Made by a program: the position numbers and the translations under genes. Positions 35,399 to 48,430 of a DNA stretch of 64,000 bases are shown in pieces. The first letter of the stretch is position 1, and every line of letters begins with the position of its first letter. The stretch comes from Lunularia cruciata (taxonomy: Eukaryota; Streptophyta; Marchantiopsida; Lunulariales; Lunulariaceae): NCBI GenBank assembly GCA_948567375.1, contig OX419755.1, positions 20,465,001 through 20,529,000 on the forward strand, in the 5' to 3' direction. Under the pieces are notes generated by a model. That model saw only the letters and a list, made by a program, of their open reading frames with translations, ran no database searches and was not told the origin of the DNA.

Positions 35399-36523
35399 TC
35401 ATTCTGGCGTAACGTATGCGGAAGTAAGTCCCCCATCAACCACAAGGCTGGCTCCAGTCATGAAAGAACTGTCATCCGAAGCCAGAAACAATGCAGCCTT
35501 TGCCATCTCCACCGCTTCACCAAATCGACCCATTGGAATGTGGACCAAACGCCTGTGCTTTTTCTCCTCAGTGTTCAAAAACTTCATTAGAAGCTCCGTA
35601 CGCAGAGGTCCGGGGCAAAGGGCATTCACTCTGACCCCGTTCCTGGCATGAACTACAGCCAATTCCCGTGTAAGAGCCAACACAGCTCCTTTACTGGCTG
35701 TGTAAGCAATTTGAGGAGTTGCTGCGCCCATTAGAGCAACAAAAGATGCAGTATTGATGATAGAGCCACCCCCTGACCTCCTAATAGCTGGGATCCCATA
35801 GCGACAACCATACATGACACCTTTGACATTTACATCAAGGGTCCTGTCAATGACAGAATCAGGAGTGTTCGTAACATCATCATCTTCACTGTCCATTATT
35901 CCCGCGTTATTGAAAATGATGTGTAGCCCACCAAATGCTTTTTCCACCTTGAGCATCATGGCTTCCACCTCTTCTGCAATTGCAACATTGACACCAACAG
36001 CCAGTCCCTTCCCTCCAAACTCCTACAACACATTGTGTTTACAAAGCAATCATGAGTGTTACCGAAGTTCTAATTGGAGTTCATGGTTTTGCCACCTCCA
36101 AAATCCACGGAGGATATTGAAAACGTTGAAACTGCTAAAACATTGTGTCATGAACGCTAAGTATTATCAGTCCTTGAGGGAGAAAGTGTTTGAAATTACC
36201 TTCACAGCATCCACAGTGCGAGCCGCTGCTGCATAGTTGCAGTCCGCAACAGCCACATTAGCTCCTTCATGCGCAAACAACAGCGCTGCTTGTCGACCAA
36301 TTCCACTTCCTGCCCCTGTTATTATGGCGGTTTTACCCCTTAACCTTCCAATTTCCATAGAGCTGCGATAGTCATCATATTCTTTGCCTTCCTCTTTGCT
36401 AAGTCCGCCGCTTTCTGTGTCGTTGATTGTCTGGAAACTCCTGCAAGACTGGGAGATTGAAGAATGATGTCCACCTCCTCTCCGCAACAAGCGAACCAAG
36501 TGGCTCCTCCCCATGTTAGACAC
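35399..36523 (-). CDS. Short-chain dehydrogenase/reductase, likely mitochondrial
   Basis: A two-exon gene: exon 1 is 36523-36200 (108 codons), a phase-0 GT-AG intron is 36199-36023 (177 bp), and exon 2 is 36022-35399. It encodes 315 residues. It is a classical SDR: the nucleotide loop TGAGSGIG is at residues 69-76, an acidic Asp at 94 after the second strand suggests NAD(H) preference, NNAG is at 146-149, and the tetrad is Asn173, Ser201, Tyr215 and Lys219 (AYTASK). [10 protein letters not shown] and a C-terminal [13 protein letters not shown] follow. The first 50 or so residues precede the fold, are rich in Arg and Ser and lack acidic residues up to about 34, so a mitochondrial or plastid presequence is likely. 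The substrate cannot be read from the sequence. The C-terminus resembles bacterial SDRs annotated as 3-oxoacyl-ACP reductase-like. All key residues are intact. Confidence 0.95.
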
Positions 36524-38767
36524 CTTTCTTCACCAGCTCAATCTGCAATCACAATAAAAGGAATATGCAAGGTTTGTGGGGCGTTTGATGCGACTCTTCC
36601 CAGCAATTTTTCAAAACGAAAATTCGTCCAGTGTTGCTACTTTCAAGCATTTTCCAAACGCAAAATATTGGAGTTCAATCTGACCCTGCCTACAGAGCAA
36701 TATGAGGTACATCCATACTGAGATTTGTTCGCGAGAAGATTAATGGACTTGCAGATGTGGTAGCTAGAGAAACTAGTGACTCTGGCAGGAATTTCACAGC
36801 AAGGTGGTAGATCTGAACCTCCAAAACACGATGTTCAAGACGGCTTCAGGTGAATATCATCAGTACGGTAGATTAGACTTCTATCAATGCCCCCGAACCT
36901 TATGATCAACAAAGACCTCAGCAGCTGACTTTTGACAAACAAACCCATTGGGCTAAAGGCCCACCGAGTTTCTGAGGAGCTCGACTGTTGTACTGTGACC
37001 ACTTGATTAACAAAAATTTGGAAGGAGACTCCTATGTCACAACCAGAAAGGATCTGAACTGCTTTCTGTATATGAGAATCTACAAGTTGATGATTCCCAT
37101 CTCTAAGGATTTCATAGTTTCAACGCGTGGTAGCATACCCATCAGTACGCCCCACGCCCTACCCCCCAACAGTACATGATGGATGAACTCTAACATAATG
37201 ACTGATGGGTTCTGTCAAACGTTTAAGGTCCTAAATCTTTTAGGGTGAGGGATGTTCTTGAAATTGCATGTGAACCACCCTTAATACCAACACAGGACGT
37301 TTTGGTTTTTGTTGGTCTAAGTATTTCGCGTACTTTGAGCCCCGCGACTACTCACACATCCATGATGTGAACCCCGGCTGTTCATCTTCAAGTTAGACAC
37401 TCCTCCCAGGACGAAACAGTGGTGAGAAGGTACCTGCTCGAAGCATGAAGCTCAGAATTCAATTCAATTCAATATCGCGTGGCATAATGTTCTTTTCTTC
37501 AGATCCTCCGTATCAGCCGCTCTAACCAAGCCACGGAGAGCGAACGAACCCAAAACTCTAGTCTGAGAGCTGAAGCGGAAGGATGGGGTTTGTTCAAAGA
37601 CTTCAAACCATTCACTCATATGTCGATGAAAGATGGATGACATACCAGAATATTCCAACGCATTCGAACTCGTAGTCAGCACTTTTGATGAAGACAAGGA
37701 AGGAGCGAGAAACCCATTTCTGGAATTAACTTTTATCTATTTTATGTCTTAGTTACTAAACCCTAAACCGCACCCCGTACTATTTTCCCCATAGATGACC
37801 ATATCCGCCAGGACCATCATCTGTGCTTCAGTCTCCTCCTCCTGTGGGTGAGAAGCTCTAGTTAAAGTAGAGGGGAGTAAACTAAAGTGTAATCCAATAA
37901 ACTGGCTAAATTCATCGACGAGTGATTATTAGGCTAAACTATACCCCCTTCAAACAGTTGGTCTGTCTGTCATACGGAATCTCTACAGGTGGGTCGTGGG
38001 TTGTTGATACTCGATTCTGGGAAACTGATTAGTGAAGAACCCTCTCTCGCATTTCGCACTCTGGTGGGTCCAAATTTTCTCCGGGTCTCTTTGATTAACG
38101 TTGAAAGAAAGGAGTGATGTTCATGTCACGCCTAAGGAGGGTGGTAAGAAGGGCCATCCTTCACTCTTACCCAGCTCCTGCCAAACGCGGTCTGTTGTGA
38201 TACAAACTACTTCAACTCAAATCTGTTGCTTCGTTCACGTAAATTAGCACCTGCATCGGCCGAGAGATATGCGACGAGGTAGTCTGGTTCGGCAAGTACC
38301 TGCAGCGATGGCAATTGTTGGATGGATTGGTTCTGTGCAATTGATCCCTTAAACCAGGCGATTGCAGCATAGAATTGGGGAGATTGTATCATTGGCTATT
38401 TACTGTACAGGAATAGTTTACAGTTCAGAATAAAGGCAGAAAACAGTCTTCCTCAAAGGGCAGTTGACCTCGACTTCCTCGCTCCCATAAGCAGCCAGCC
38501 AGCCAGCCAGCCAACTGAGGCCTGAGTTACTCCCTTGTTAAACGGTGGGACTGATTGTGATGTGCAGGAAGCGGAGGACTCGGAAACTATCGTAGGAGGG
38601 ACATGACCTAGATCTGACTTGGGTAATCTGAGCAACGAGTGCTGATCAATAAACTAGGCAGCATCAAGGTCCCTGTCTAAGCAAAGAGATTTCCTTCGGA
38701 CCTCTCGAGCCCTCAACAGATAAACAGTTCAAACGAACTAATACAGAGACCTCATAAGGCGTGAAGA
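36524..38767. other. Divergent intergenic region between SDR and CFAP100-like genes
   Basis: About 2.2 kb separating two outward-facing genes, so it should hold both promoters. I see no convincing coding sequence. A telo-box-like ACTAAACCCTAAACC at about 37754-37768 is a motif often found in plant promoters. Short frames on the minus strand at 37697-37464 and 38392-38207 have no recognisable content. Confidence 0.6.
37754..37768 (+). promoter_or_regulatory. Telo-box-like motif
   Basis: AAACCCTAAACC is about one and a half plant telomere units. It is about 1.0 kb upstream of the CFAP100-like start and 1.2 kb upstream of the SDR start. Function is inferred from motif identity only. Confidence 0.35.
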
Positions 38768-41700
38768 ATGGCGACCACGGGCAATATATCCCCCTCCACC
38801 AGTCCTTCAGTTGGAGATGCCACTGCTCCGGACAGTGATGGTGAAACTCATGTTGTCTCTGACAAGAGCTCACCTTCACCTGTTCCTGCTAGAGGAATCT
38901 CCTTACGAAGTCCTAGCCAGACGGACATGTTTTTCAAGACTCGTACTGTCAGTGAAGCGGATGCACTGATAAAAGCACGCACTCAAAGTCAAGCTGATAA
39001 CTTTCTCAGAGCGCTTGCACCGGATGCCTCATTTCTCAAGGTCAGCATTGTACTATTATTTCATCAGTAAAATATCTACTTGCAAAAGGAGTCACCTTCC
39101 TGTATCCCCTTCTGCTTCTCGTGACAGACCTATTCCGTCATGGAAGGCTGTCCTCTTTACATGCATCAACGATACACAGTTTTTCGTATCAGGGATACTG
39201 TCCGGTAGATAATTGTGCAAAGCTTCCGTGTCACTGAAATCAAGTTTTTACCAATTTCAGAGCATGCAAGTAGGAGGAAGAAAGTATGTTATGAAGTGGA
39301 GGGCTTTATGAACCAATCTGATTATTGGACTCTCTATCCATCAAACACCATATTGCTTCACTAAGAACTTATGCTGCTTGATTGGTTCATATCTCGCAGG
39401 CTCCAGATTCATTTGATGTTGAACTCGGCCCGAGAAAGTCATCTGTTGGTTCTTATTTACGAGGTTCTCTCAACGTAAGCTCTGAACCTTAGTGCCTAAC
39501 TGGAAAAGACGCATCGTTTCACGTGCATCTCTATAACCTCCAGAAACTAGAAACAAAGGGCAATCTTGGTATGTTTATTCTTCGAGTAGCCTGTACCCTG
39601 GCTTCATGACTTCGTGGCGAGAGCATGACGTGCCGCTAACTATCTGGTATGGGGTAAAAGACTGGCTTAGTCAATTATCATCTTGAGTAACCTGTGCCCA
39701 CATATGAAGAATCTTCTGAATAGACTCTTTGACTGTATTCTCCAACAAAATATTGACGGAGATAATAGCGCAGGCTAGCTTTAATTATAAACTTTTTGTC
39801 CTGTTCATGAACCTTCTCCATGCCGCTGGTGTTTCTTCTCTCTTCGCTTGAATAGGGGAACTTCTTTGAGATGCCCGTTGAGCAATTTCGAGCTGACCTT
39901 AGGAAGTTGGCACTAACGTGCTCCAATAATTTTACTTGTCCACTGTATTCCGTACAAAATCCTAACAGAAATTTTTGACATTTCCATCAATACTCTCCTC
40001 GTTCTAGGTGGAACCTGGGTTTTCAGTGCATATAAATCTAATCAGCAAGACCATCACTTTCTGATCAGTAGTTTTTCCTGGGCTGCGCAGAACCTTCTCC
40101 AGGAAGAACTCGAATATATGGGGGAGGAAGTTCAAGAATTACACGAGGATGTGGAGATTCAAAAGCCTATTGTTCCGGAGGATTGGGAGAAGGATGAGGT
40201 TTGCAGGTCAGATTAATAGTCCCTTTCGTTGGAGATTGGGATCTTTGCACAAAAGGCTGATAGAGGTGGCCTACCATGAAGAGGAGATGGTCCCATCTTA
40301 CAAACTAAGGGTATAGTGAAGCTATCCGGGCATTAGTCATGCTAGGGTTTGAATATGGGGCTGCCTCGCGCTCTTCGTTAAACGTGGGGTAAAAGAAACT
40401 AGATATAAGGGCTCTGCTTTTGATGGTGTATTAAAAATCGAAAATTATACCATGAAACGTCTACAGAGAGTGGGCAAAGGAGCCCTTTGTCATGCCAGAC
40501 GACGATAGGATCTTCCGCATCAGAGATGCGCAAAGAAGGAGACAAAAGAAAGAGCGGAAAGAGCAAGCAGAATGGTCTGTGAGAGAGAAAACAACTTTTG
40601 CTTCAAGGATGGGTGCAGCAGTTGGATCTGAAAAGTTAAGAGTGGTACGAAACTGTAAATCATGGTTCATCCAGCGTTCAAGTGACTTAAGTTCTCATCT
40701 CACGTTGCTCTGAGAGCAATGAAGGTCAAGACTGTGTGCAATGATGATGATGATGAAGCTCAATGATTTAGAACTACAATCATGTTTATAACAGCTTTGT
40801 GTTTCTTGTTCTTCTTGCAGAGGACCATCTACAATTCCCCTTGTAGATGATCATCAAATATCTGGGAATAGCTTGTCCTCCACACCTAAACTGCATTCCT
40901 GCATTTCCTTCGTATGAACTTTCAAATACCTGCCTCTGAAAGGTCCTGAACTCTGATTCCGGTTAGTGCTACAGATATTGAGAGAACTGGAAAAGGAGTG
41001 GGAAAATATGCTTCTGCGGCTAAACAAGAAGTTACCCAAACCAGTGCTGCAGACAATGTACTATCATCGTGATGATGTAAGTTTTTCTCTTCTTCTATTG
41101 TTGCTGCTGGATCTTCTATTGGCACAAATACTACTGTTTGGAGAGAAATGTTTGGAGACGAGATGCCTTACGTCTAAATGCCCTGTTTCTAGTAAGGTCA
41201 CACGGCAGACAAGTGCTGAGAAAGCGTTCAGAAGTTGTATACTGGATGCATATGTCAACTGATATAGACCAACCGTCAATGACGCAGGAAACTGTTCTAG
41301 AGTTTGTTGCGAAAAAGAGAGAAATATTTTTGGTGCAAATGACTTTAGATACCAGACGAGCTGAGATTCGCAAGCTCCAAGACCAAATATTTCAGCGCGA
41401 AGAGGTCTCACTCATCTTTCTTGATTGAAAGGACAAATTGGTATGATTGATTTGAGCTCTATGTCATTGATTCTGTCTAAAGCATATCGGTGTAAGTTTC
41501 GAAGTTGCTCATCGTAAGGAGAACAATATCAGATAAGGATGAACACTGGTGAGATGAATTGCACATGAAGCTATCGCCTGAACCTCACCTCTACAGGAGC
41601 TCTAAGGAAATGATCTGCGTGCAGAAGGTTTTGACAGTTGCTTCCTCCTGAGTGTTGCAGGCTCTGAAAAAGAGTGAAGCATTGCTGGAAGAAGACAGTT

Positions 41701-44700
41701 TGCAGTTCGATTCCTTTTTAAAACAAAATGATGCAGCGGTACTTTTCCTATAAGCTTCAAGTAGGACTGTGGTACGCATAGCTTGTTTGAAAACGAATAA
41801 GGGCAAACTTTGGAGACACAAAGCAAGTAATGAGAAGTTGTACACGTTAGGTCATCATGGATCTTGAAAAGATTCTGTGAAGAGCTATGGCGTTGCATCC
41901 TGCTTCTACAAATATCTGCGTGTTCTGGCATCTTCACATATGCATATATCTCGCATGTTCTGCTTATAGGTAGTCAATTGTCCAATGTATTATATTTCTC
42001 GCATTCTGTTGCATAGCCAGTACCGAATACACATTATTTGCTAGTTCTTTATATATAGAGTTTTATATGTTGTTCTCGATATGCTGCAATTATGGATTTT
42101 CTTCAGGTTACATTCGATGCATTCTACTTTAGGGATTTATCACTATTCTTGTGTTGAGCATATCTTGGTTACCTTCATATGCACTTAATGAGTTCTGGAT
42201 CACCCGTTCCTAGAACGGCTTCTGCTCTCATCTACCAATATCTCGCATGTTCTGTCTGTACCCGCTCTTACTTCATTGGCCCTTCTGGAGGACTTCTGAC
42301 TTTTAACTGTCCGGAGGCCTTGTGACTTCCAACCTCGAGCCTGTGAGATAGAGGCTGTGTTTACTAATTAATAATGTATCTTTCTGTGAGTTTAGAGTTT
42401 CGACTGCGGTTGTGGTACGCTGTCAATTATTAACGTCTTAGCTACTCCTATTCACTTGGATTGGGGCTCTTCAGTACATCTTTTAGCTCCTGGACGTACT
42501 GGTCCCTGAAACAATGTTTGTAACATCTGGAAAATAAGATCTCTGCCTGATTGTGTCTGGAAAGGGATTTTGTAATGAAGGTTCAAGAAGCAGTCAAAAT
42601 TGCTGAACAAGAAACAAAGCGAAGGCAGGATAAGGTAAGGCATTCACCGACCAAAGTATAATTACTACAGTCCATAAGAGCAATAAGAAATATAATTCTT
42701 TTTACATTAGAATAAGTATGTACTGCGTTGGAGAAAATAATTCATGCGGAATGTACTTGAAGGTCTGTACGAAGTGAACACATGGTTTTTCTTTGGAAAC
42801 AGAATTCTGAATTGCCTCACTGGGGATTTTTGCTTCTTTCCTTAAGGTAGGTACTCGAGACGAAGTGTTTCGGGCTAACTGCAAAGAGATGCTGGTATAC
42901 AGTAGCTCAGTCATTTGCACTTGGGGAAAGTTTTAAAGTATTCGTGTCTGTATTTTCAACGGAGATTCTCTCGCGGATCTTCAACTTTCTCACAGTTTCT
43001 GGCTGCTTCCAACACAAGTCTACGTTCAACCTGAGAAGTTGATGTACCATTTGCATATATTAATATTAGCTCGCTCACCACCATGTTTGCATGATTGTTA
43101 CGAGGGATTTACCTCTTATATCTGGTTCACTCTGTCGTGTCGTGTCCAGTCTTAAGTGGGTATTTGACGGTGTTCTCACCGACGGGTTCCATATTCTTAC
43201 TCTCAACATATTAATATTAGATTAAACTTGCAGATTGTAGAAATCAAGAAACTGAACAGCGCTATTGCGGCTATCAACAGTGATCTCAATAAGGTACTAT
43301 CAAAATTAAAGTTGAGCACATTTCATGCGTTTGGATTTCTCCCAGTCAAGTACTCAGGACTTCTGATCCTTTCTATTGTTAGCACAGCGTTTGGGTTCTG
43401 CCATTCAATTACGCAGGAACTTAGAGACTTTTTGTGGTTAGCTCAGGTAACTCAGCGTGGTCCTTGACTTATTCTGGGATCTGAGCAGTTGTGTTGTTTC
43501 TCCAAGTTTGGTGGATAAGAGGGGAGAATTACTGCAAAATATATTCGTCTCGAGTATGAGTTCTCATCTGTGGCTTCCAGTTCGGAGAGCAATTGGACGA
43601 TTGCAAGAAGTACAAGGACTTTTTAATTAAGCTGACTCCCAAAGAGTGGCTCGAAGAGCAAGCGAAGATGAAGCAACAAGCACAAGAATCGGAAAAGCTA
43701 GCAAAAGCTAGGCAGCTTCTTAAAAGTGCTGGAGATTCCTCCACTGGCAGTGACCGGAGCAAGTTTCACGGTTTGTGCAGCTCCAACCTAGAATTATATA
43801 TATGAATTCTGTGCCTTCCTCTTCAGATTCACTTTGAGGCTTGATACCTTATAGGATCTGGCAGAGCGTTCTCCCGCCAAGATTGCAATCTAGTTAGAAA
43901 TATCAGTTAGAAACTACGAGCTTCTTAAGAGATCACATACGGACCAGGCTGCGACATTTAAAGCTAATGTATTCCATGCACCCAAAAGCTTTTACGTTTA
44001 CATCTGGAGAGGTTTATATGTTCATCCAAGGAATAGTACAGATAAAATAAGGGAGTTAGAATTCGAAACAAGGACCTACAAGAGATTCGACATGATTTGA
44101 ATCCCATTCTTTATTCGATATTTATCTTGCTTGTACGAGATACGATCTCCTCTGGCTGATGGGTGCTCTTCGAAATTTCGGTCTACAGCTTTCATTTTGC
44201 ACACACCACCCCACGCGAACACTTCAACCGAGTCAAACTATATTCTTGATCTGAAACATCTGGTAAAGAAAGTGCATGGACTATATACAGAAATCTAACA
44301 CGATGACTTCTCTTGTCTCACAAGCAAGTATTCACTTCTGTAGCACATTTGCTTCATTAGCGAAAGCCACTGGAGCACCAAAGGGACTTTTCAGATGTCT
44401 TCCCAATCTGGCCTAATTGATATGAGATAATATAAATGATACCCCGGGTCAGCGTCTGAAAGCCAGTTGACATGTAGTGAGCTCTGAAACTTGAAGCTAC
44501 CTAGGTTGATAACGCTGGAGATTAGACGCGTTTATGCTTTGCTTTCCTATTGTTTCCTACTACTGCTGTTCTTGTCGATTTCAGTCTTCACTTCAAGTTT
44601 GCATGGTTGAAAATGTGACAGGAGATCTTGACGCCGCCAATTCGTCCCCTGTGGATGAAATTGACGATGAAGTTGAAGTAGAGGAGACCATGTATTTTCA

Positions 44701-46525
44701 GCAGCCACACCAGGTGCCTACACTTTCTCATTTCACTTGATTCGTGTGTTATGCTCATTTACACTAAGGAGAACCGTAGCAAACTAGCTCTTCCCACAGG
44801 AGGAGCTTGAGCAACTTCATTCAGTAAAGCCCGAATACTGTTCTGACAAACTCTGGCGCATCAGGCCACCATTAATATAATCGGATTCGTTGACACCTTT
44901 CTTTCAGAAATAGAGTATGGAAGTTTGAGATGGTAAACAACCTTTTTCTGCTTGTGAGCAGCTCCTAGAAATATTCAGTGATCTTGAAGTGGAGAACTTA
45001 GCCCTCATGCAGCAGAGTCAAGATATTGAAGGTGCTCTGGAAAATCTGAAGACAAAGCTCCGTGACACAGAAGCCAAAAGTGATTCCAGGATTGTTGGAT
45101 TGCGTTCTCAGCTCCAGGCATGCGACGCAAACCTTATATATCAAGCGCTTAATGGTCCGCTAAGTAGTTGCATGAGGACACAATTTTATCACTTACAATG
45201 GAAGGGAGGTGATATAGAAACTAGTGCTCATAGGGACATTACTTCAGTTTTACAACCTCCAGGTACTTATTGAAATCTTTCTTAGCCAAAGAGGGCGAGA
45301 GCAAGTCCTGAAATATCCCTTCACGCTGTACAAATGATTGAATTAAAGCATCTCATGCGTTAGAAAAGACCTGCATGAAAATACCTCGGCTTGTGACAAA
45401 GCAGACCATCGATATTGCTGTAAGAAGCGAAATAGAGAGGCAGCTGTTGATGCAATCCAAAACGACTTTGAACATAGAAGACAAAAAGCACGATATCTCC
45501 TTGGAACAGTTGATGCGAAAGGTTGTAATGGTGTACGCAAAGGTTGGCCTAGATAGCGATGCATCTTTGAGCTCCCTCCAGCTACTCACCAACCTGGAGG
45601 TATATTTCGAATTCCTTTTCCTTCTCCTAGATAGTAATCTGAGTTCATGGCATACCATCTTTTGTTCTCATCTAGCTTATTTCCTTTTTCAATTCCAGAG
45701 ATGATCAGCTTAGAGAGTCTGTCAGCCAAAGAACTTTGCTGATCTTTCAACTCCAGGTGGTGGCTGGTTATTGCCACATCGTATTTCATCGTTCCATGAG
45801 CCCAGGTGTCTCATTCACCATAAATGATTTTATGTGGAGCCCTTCCGTAATACAATGTTGAAAGAAATTCATATGTCGAGTCAGACGATGAAAAGAGCTC
45901 TTGAGGAGATAGAATCCCCGGGTATACGTCCTTACCTCTCATGCTAGTAGATACAACAGCTCCACAAGGCAGTGATAAGCTGTAATCTGGGCCCTTGCAG
46001 GCGAAATTGGAGGAGAATCTTATCGGAATAGATCACATTCCTGATGAATACGTGGAGCAACAGGAGAGGATTCGTGAGAAGGAAAGGAGACTCAAAGAGC
46101 GCCAACAAAAACTGGAGCTATTACGCCAAGAGCATGAGACTCGTCGTTTACGAAGCTTGGAGCGTGCAAGAGTGTGTACTTAATCTCTTACAAGGACAAA
46201 AGGAAAAAAATATGCTTTGAGATTTTCCATCTACGTTCTTGTTGAACGCATGCACACTACTTACACATGTAATCCTTCTGGATCACAGTATCCAGTTCCA
46301 TGATCGTTATGCGCTTTCATCCCCATACAACTAGCTGTCCCCAGTGCTGCCTTGGCTGACTCCGTATTGTGATTACATTTCCTTTAGGCTCCGATCTTCA
46401 AAAGAGTTGGGAAACCACCCATGTACAGAGTAAACTTGGTAAAAAAGAAACGGAGGCCCAAAATAGATGCAAGTGGGATTGATGAGGAAGTTGAGCTAGC
46501 GGAATTCCTGGAGCGGGAGTATTGA
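38768..46525 (+). CDS. CFAP100/MIA1-like axonemal coiled-coil protein
   Basis: I resolve 15 exons giving about 672 residues: 38768-39040, 39400-39474, 40091-40206, 40467-40644, 40975-41076, 41288-41404, 41661-41738, 42581-42634, 43234-43293, 43581-43770, 44598-44713, 44962-45117, 45405-45599, 46001-46171 and 46388-46525. Reading phase is kept throughout; the donor of exon 12 is the least certain (it would be a GC-AG intron) and the exon 11 acceptor is a choice. Family features are EWAKEPFVMPDDDRIF in exons 3-4, the DUF4200 coiled coil from about residue 249 (KKREIFLVQMTLDTRRAEI) to 378 (KLTPKEWLEEQ), GLDSDASLSSLQLLTNLE near 553-570, and the end RSLERARAPIFKRVGKPPMY. In Chlamydomonas, MIA1 (FAP100) with MIA2 (FAP73) sits in the axoneme and controls inner dynein arm I1. 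Here it should act in sperm flagella. All exons are open, so the gene is probably functional. Confidence 0.88.
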
Positions 46526-46836
46526 TGCAGCAGCAGCAGCAACGAACTTTGATGCTTAATTGCACTCTCAAGCCCTTACTCGATCTTTTGCAGTTAAACT
46601 TGAGTTGGATCAATACATACAGCTTTCGATTACGTTCAGCACCTCAAATGGTTTATATGTATCTGTATCTGACGATGCAGGGAGGTTCTACTTCTTACAT
46701 TCATCACCAACTCATCACTTACCCAGTGTCGTTTCAGCAAAGCTTAAGGCGGGCACATCAGGTCTTAGAGCAACCTTCACCGACTTGTTCTATTCACACA
46801 ACCATACATTGATTTTCTGCGGGTGAAAAAATTTAG

Positions 46837-46945
46837 ATCAGGCCTACATTCTACGTCCTTTCTCTGCCCTCCAGAGTATGATGATTTGGGATCAGGCCTA
46901 CATTCTATATATTTTTTCTGTTCACTACAGTATGATGAGAATCGA
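46837..46945 (+). repeat. 54-bp diverged tandem repeat
   Basis: ATCAGGCCTACATTCTA occurs at 46837 and 46891, and both units end in AGTATGATGA. It lies within the probable 3' untranslated region of the CFAP100-like gene. Confidence 0.75.
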
Positions 46946-47456
46946 TTATTGCGCCGATAGGGCTGAATTTGCTATAACTCGTAAGAGTAGGAACGTAGGA
47001 ACGTAGGATTGATATGATCAAGTCTTAGTTAGGACGCGACAAATTCATGGCAATGCGGAACACTCATGAAATCCGACCGGGCTAGACAGACCTCTGGCCT
47101 GTCTGGTCCATGTCTAGTTTCACTCTGGTATAAACAACTGTTCTCGTTCGGATATAGATGACATGATTCCGTGTCCTCGGTGCCAAAATAAAAGAATACA
47201 TGCACGTTGAGAGCGAGTTTGTTTTGAGCCGCTCACTGATTCACTACCGACCGACCATAAAGTTTTTTCACTCCCACAACTTCAAAGAGTTTCATGATCT
47301 ACTTGGTGATGAGACGACCAGTACTACTGCTAGTTGTATATTGTAATGAGTAGTTCACTTTTACTGTTTCTTACGGTAGTCTCATTCCGCCTTTCTTGGG
47401 ATTCTTCTTCTAATGATGGGCGCTGCAAGGTGCTCGTTTAAGTGACTTACGTGTGT

Positions 47457-47496
47457 GGCTCGAACGTGTTGGGCTCGAACGTGTTCGGCTCGAACT
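47457..47496 (+). repeat. 15-bp tandem repeat, nearly three units
   Basis: GGCTCGAACGTGTT repeats with period 15 (units at 47457, 47472 and 47487, the last partial). On the minus strand it translates as FEPNT repeats in a short frame of no known family. Confidence 0.85.
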
Positions 47497-48344
47497 GAGG
47501 CAGTGATGTCACAAACATCCTGTAGCCCCACAAGTCAGATTTGCATAGTTCACCGACGCATATTTGTTCCATGATCGCCTCAGCACAGCACAGCACAGAG
47601 CGCGCGCGAAAGAGCATATGTAGGTTCATAGAGTATGATAGATTCCTCACCAAAACTCTGTAAGCTGCTTTTCTCTAATCAGCCTGCGCTGCACATATGG
47701 CTGCAGCGTGTATTCTTTGTGTAAGTCGGGCAGTTTCAGGCACTAATTCAAAGTCAGGCATGCAAATCAGTACGAAACTGAAAACAGAGCAAGGGAAAGC
47801 AACACACCCAGATAGGAAGGAAAGAGGGGAGGAGGGATGCTCATGTCATGGTTTGTAGCTCGCCCACCTGACCTAACCTGTATCCGGACTGCTCTTCTAA
47901 CCCCACATTTATTCTATGATGTGAGTGCACTAAGTGCTGCACATGGTTGGCAGACGAGTAAGCCGGCCTTCTCCGAGACTCTCTCTTTCTCTCCGGCTGA
48001 CGTACTATTACTGGATATGTCACGAGCCAGACATTACTCAACGCCGCAAATTCACCCAATGGACCTCAACTATACCTTGACCGACCAGGCGACCTCTACA
48101 ATGGTACAACCGTACAATAATATGAATAAAATACATACATTCTGACGGACCACCCAATTGTATACAGGCGCAGCTACCCGCCCCCGTCCAGACTACAGTT
48201 TCAGCCTCCTCTTCCTCCTCCCCCGCCACTCCACCCCCGCCAGATAGATAGCTGTATGTGTCTGTCTGGCCATCTACTCGGGAGTTCTACGTTTGTTAAG
48301 GCAATGACGATGAAAGAGGATGTGTCAAATTCTTCTCAAAATCC

Positions 48345-48430
48345 TATTCTTTTGCTTATCCTTCGTGTTCTCTAAGCGGTCGCCTTTTTCATTCTTTTGC
48401 TTATTCATAATTAGCAAGTTTGTCCTTTGG
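48345..48430 (+). repeat. Dispersed repeat G, copy 1
   Basis: The block CCTTCGTGTTCTCTAAGCGGTCGCCTTTTTC with flanking TTCTTTTGCTTAT repeats resembles 61003-61095. The two copies keep the same order of T-rich, GCGGTCGCCTT and T-rich segments. Confidence 0.5.

Noticed and set aside
36464-36721. 85-codon plus-strand frame upstream of the SDR gene
   Set aside because: It overlaps the SDR first exon in antisense, and the translation has no recognisable content.
47451-47500. Regular short repeats that could suggest a CRISPR-like array
   Set aside because: Period is only 15 bp with no spacers; it is a simple tandem repeat in a eukaryotic genome.
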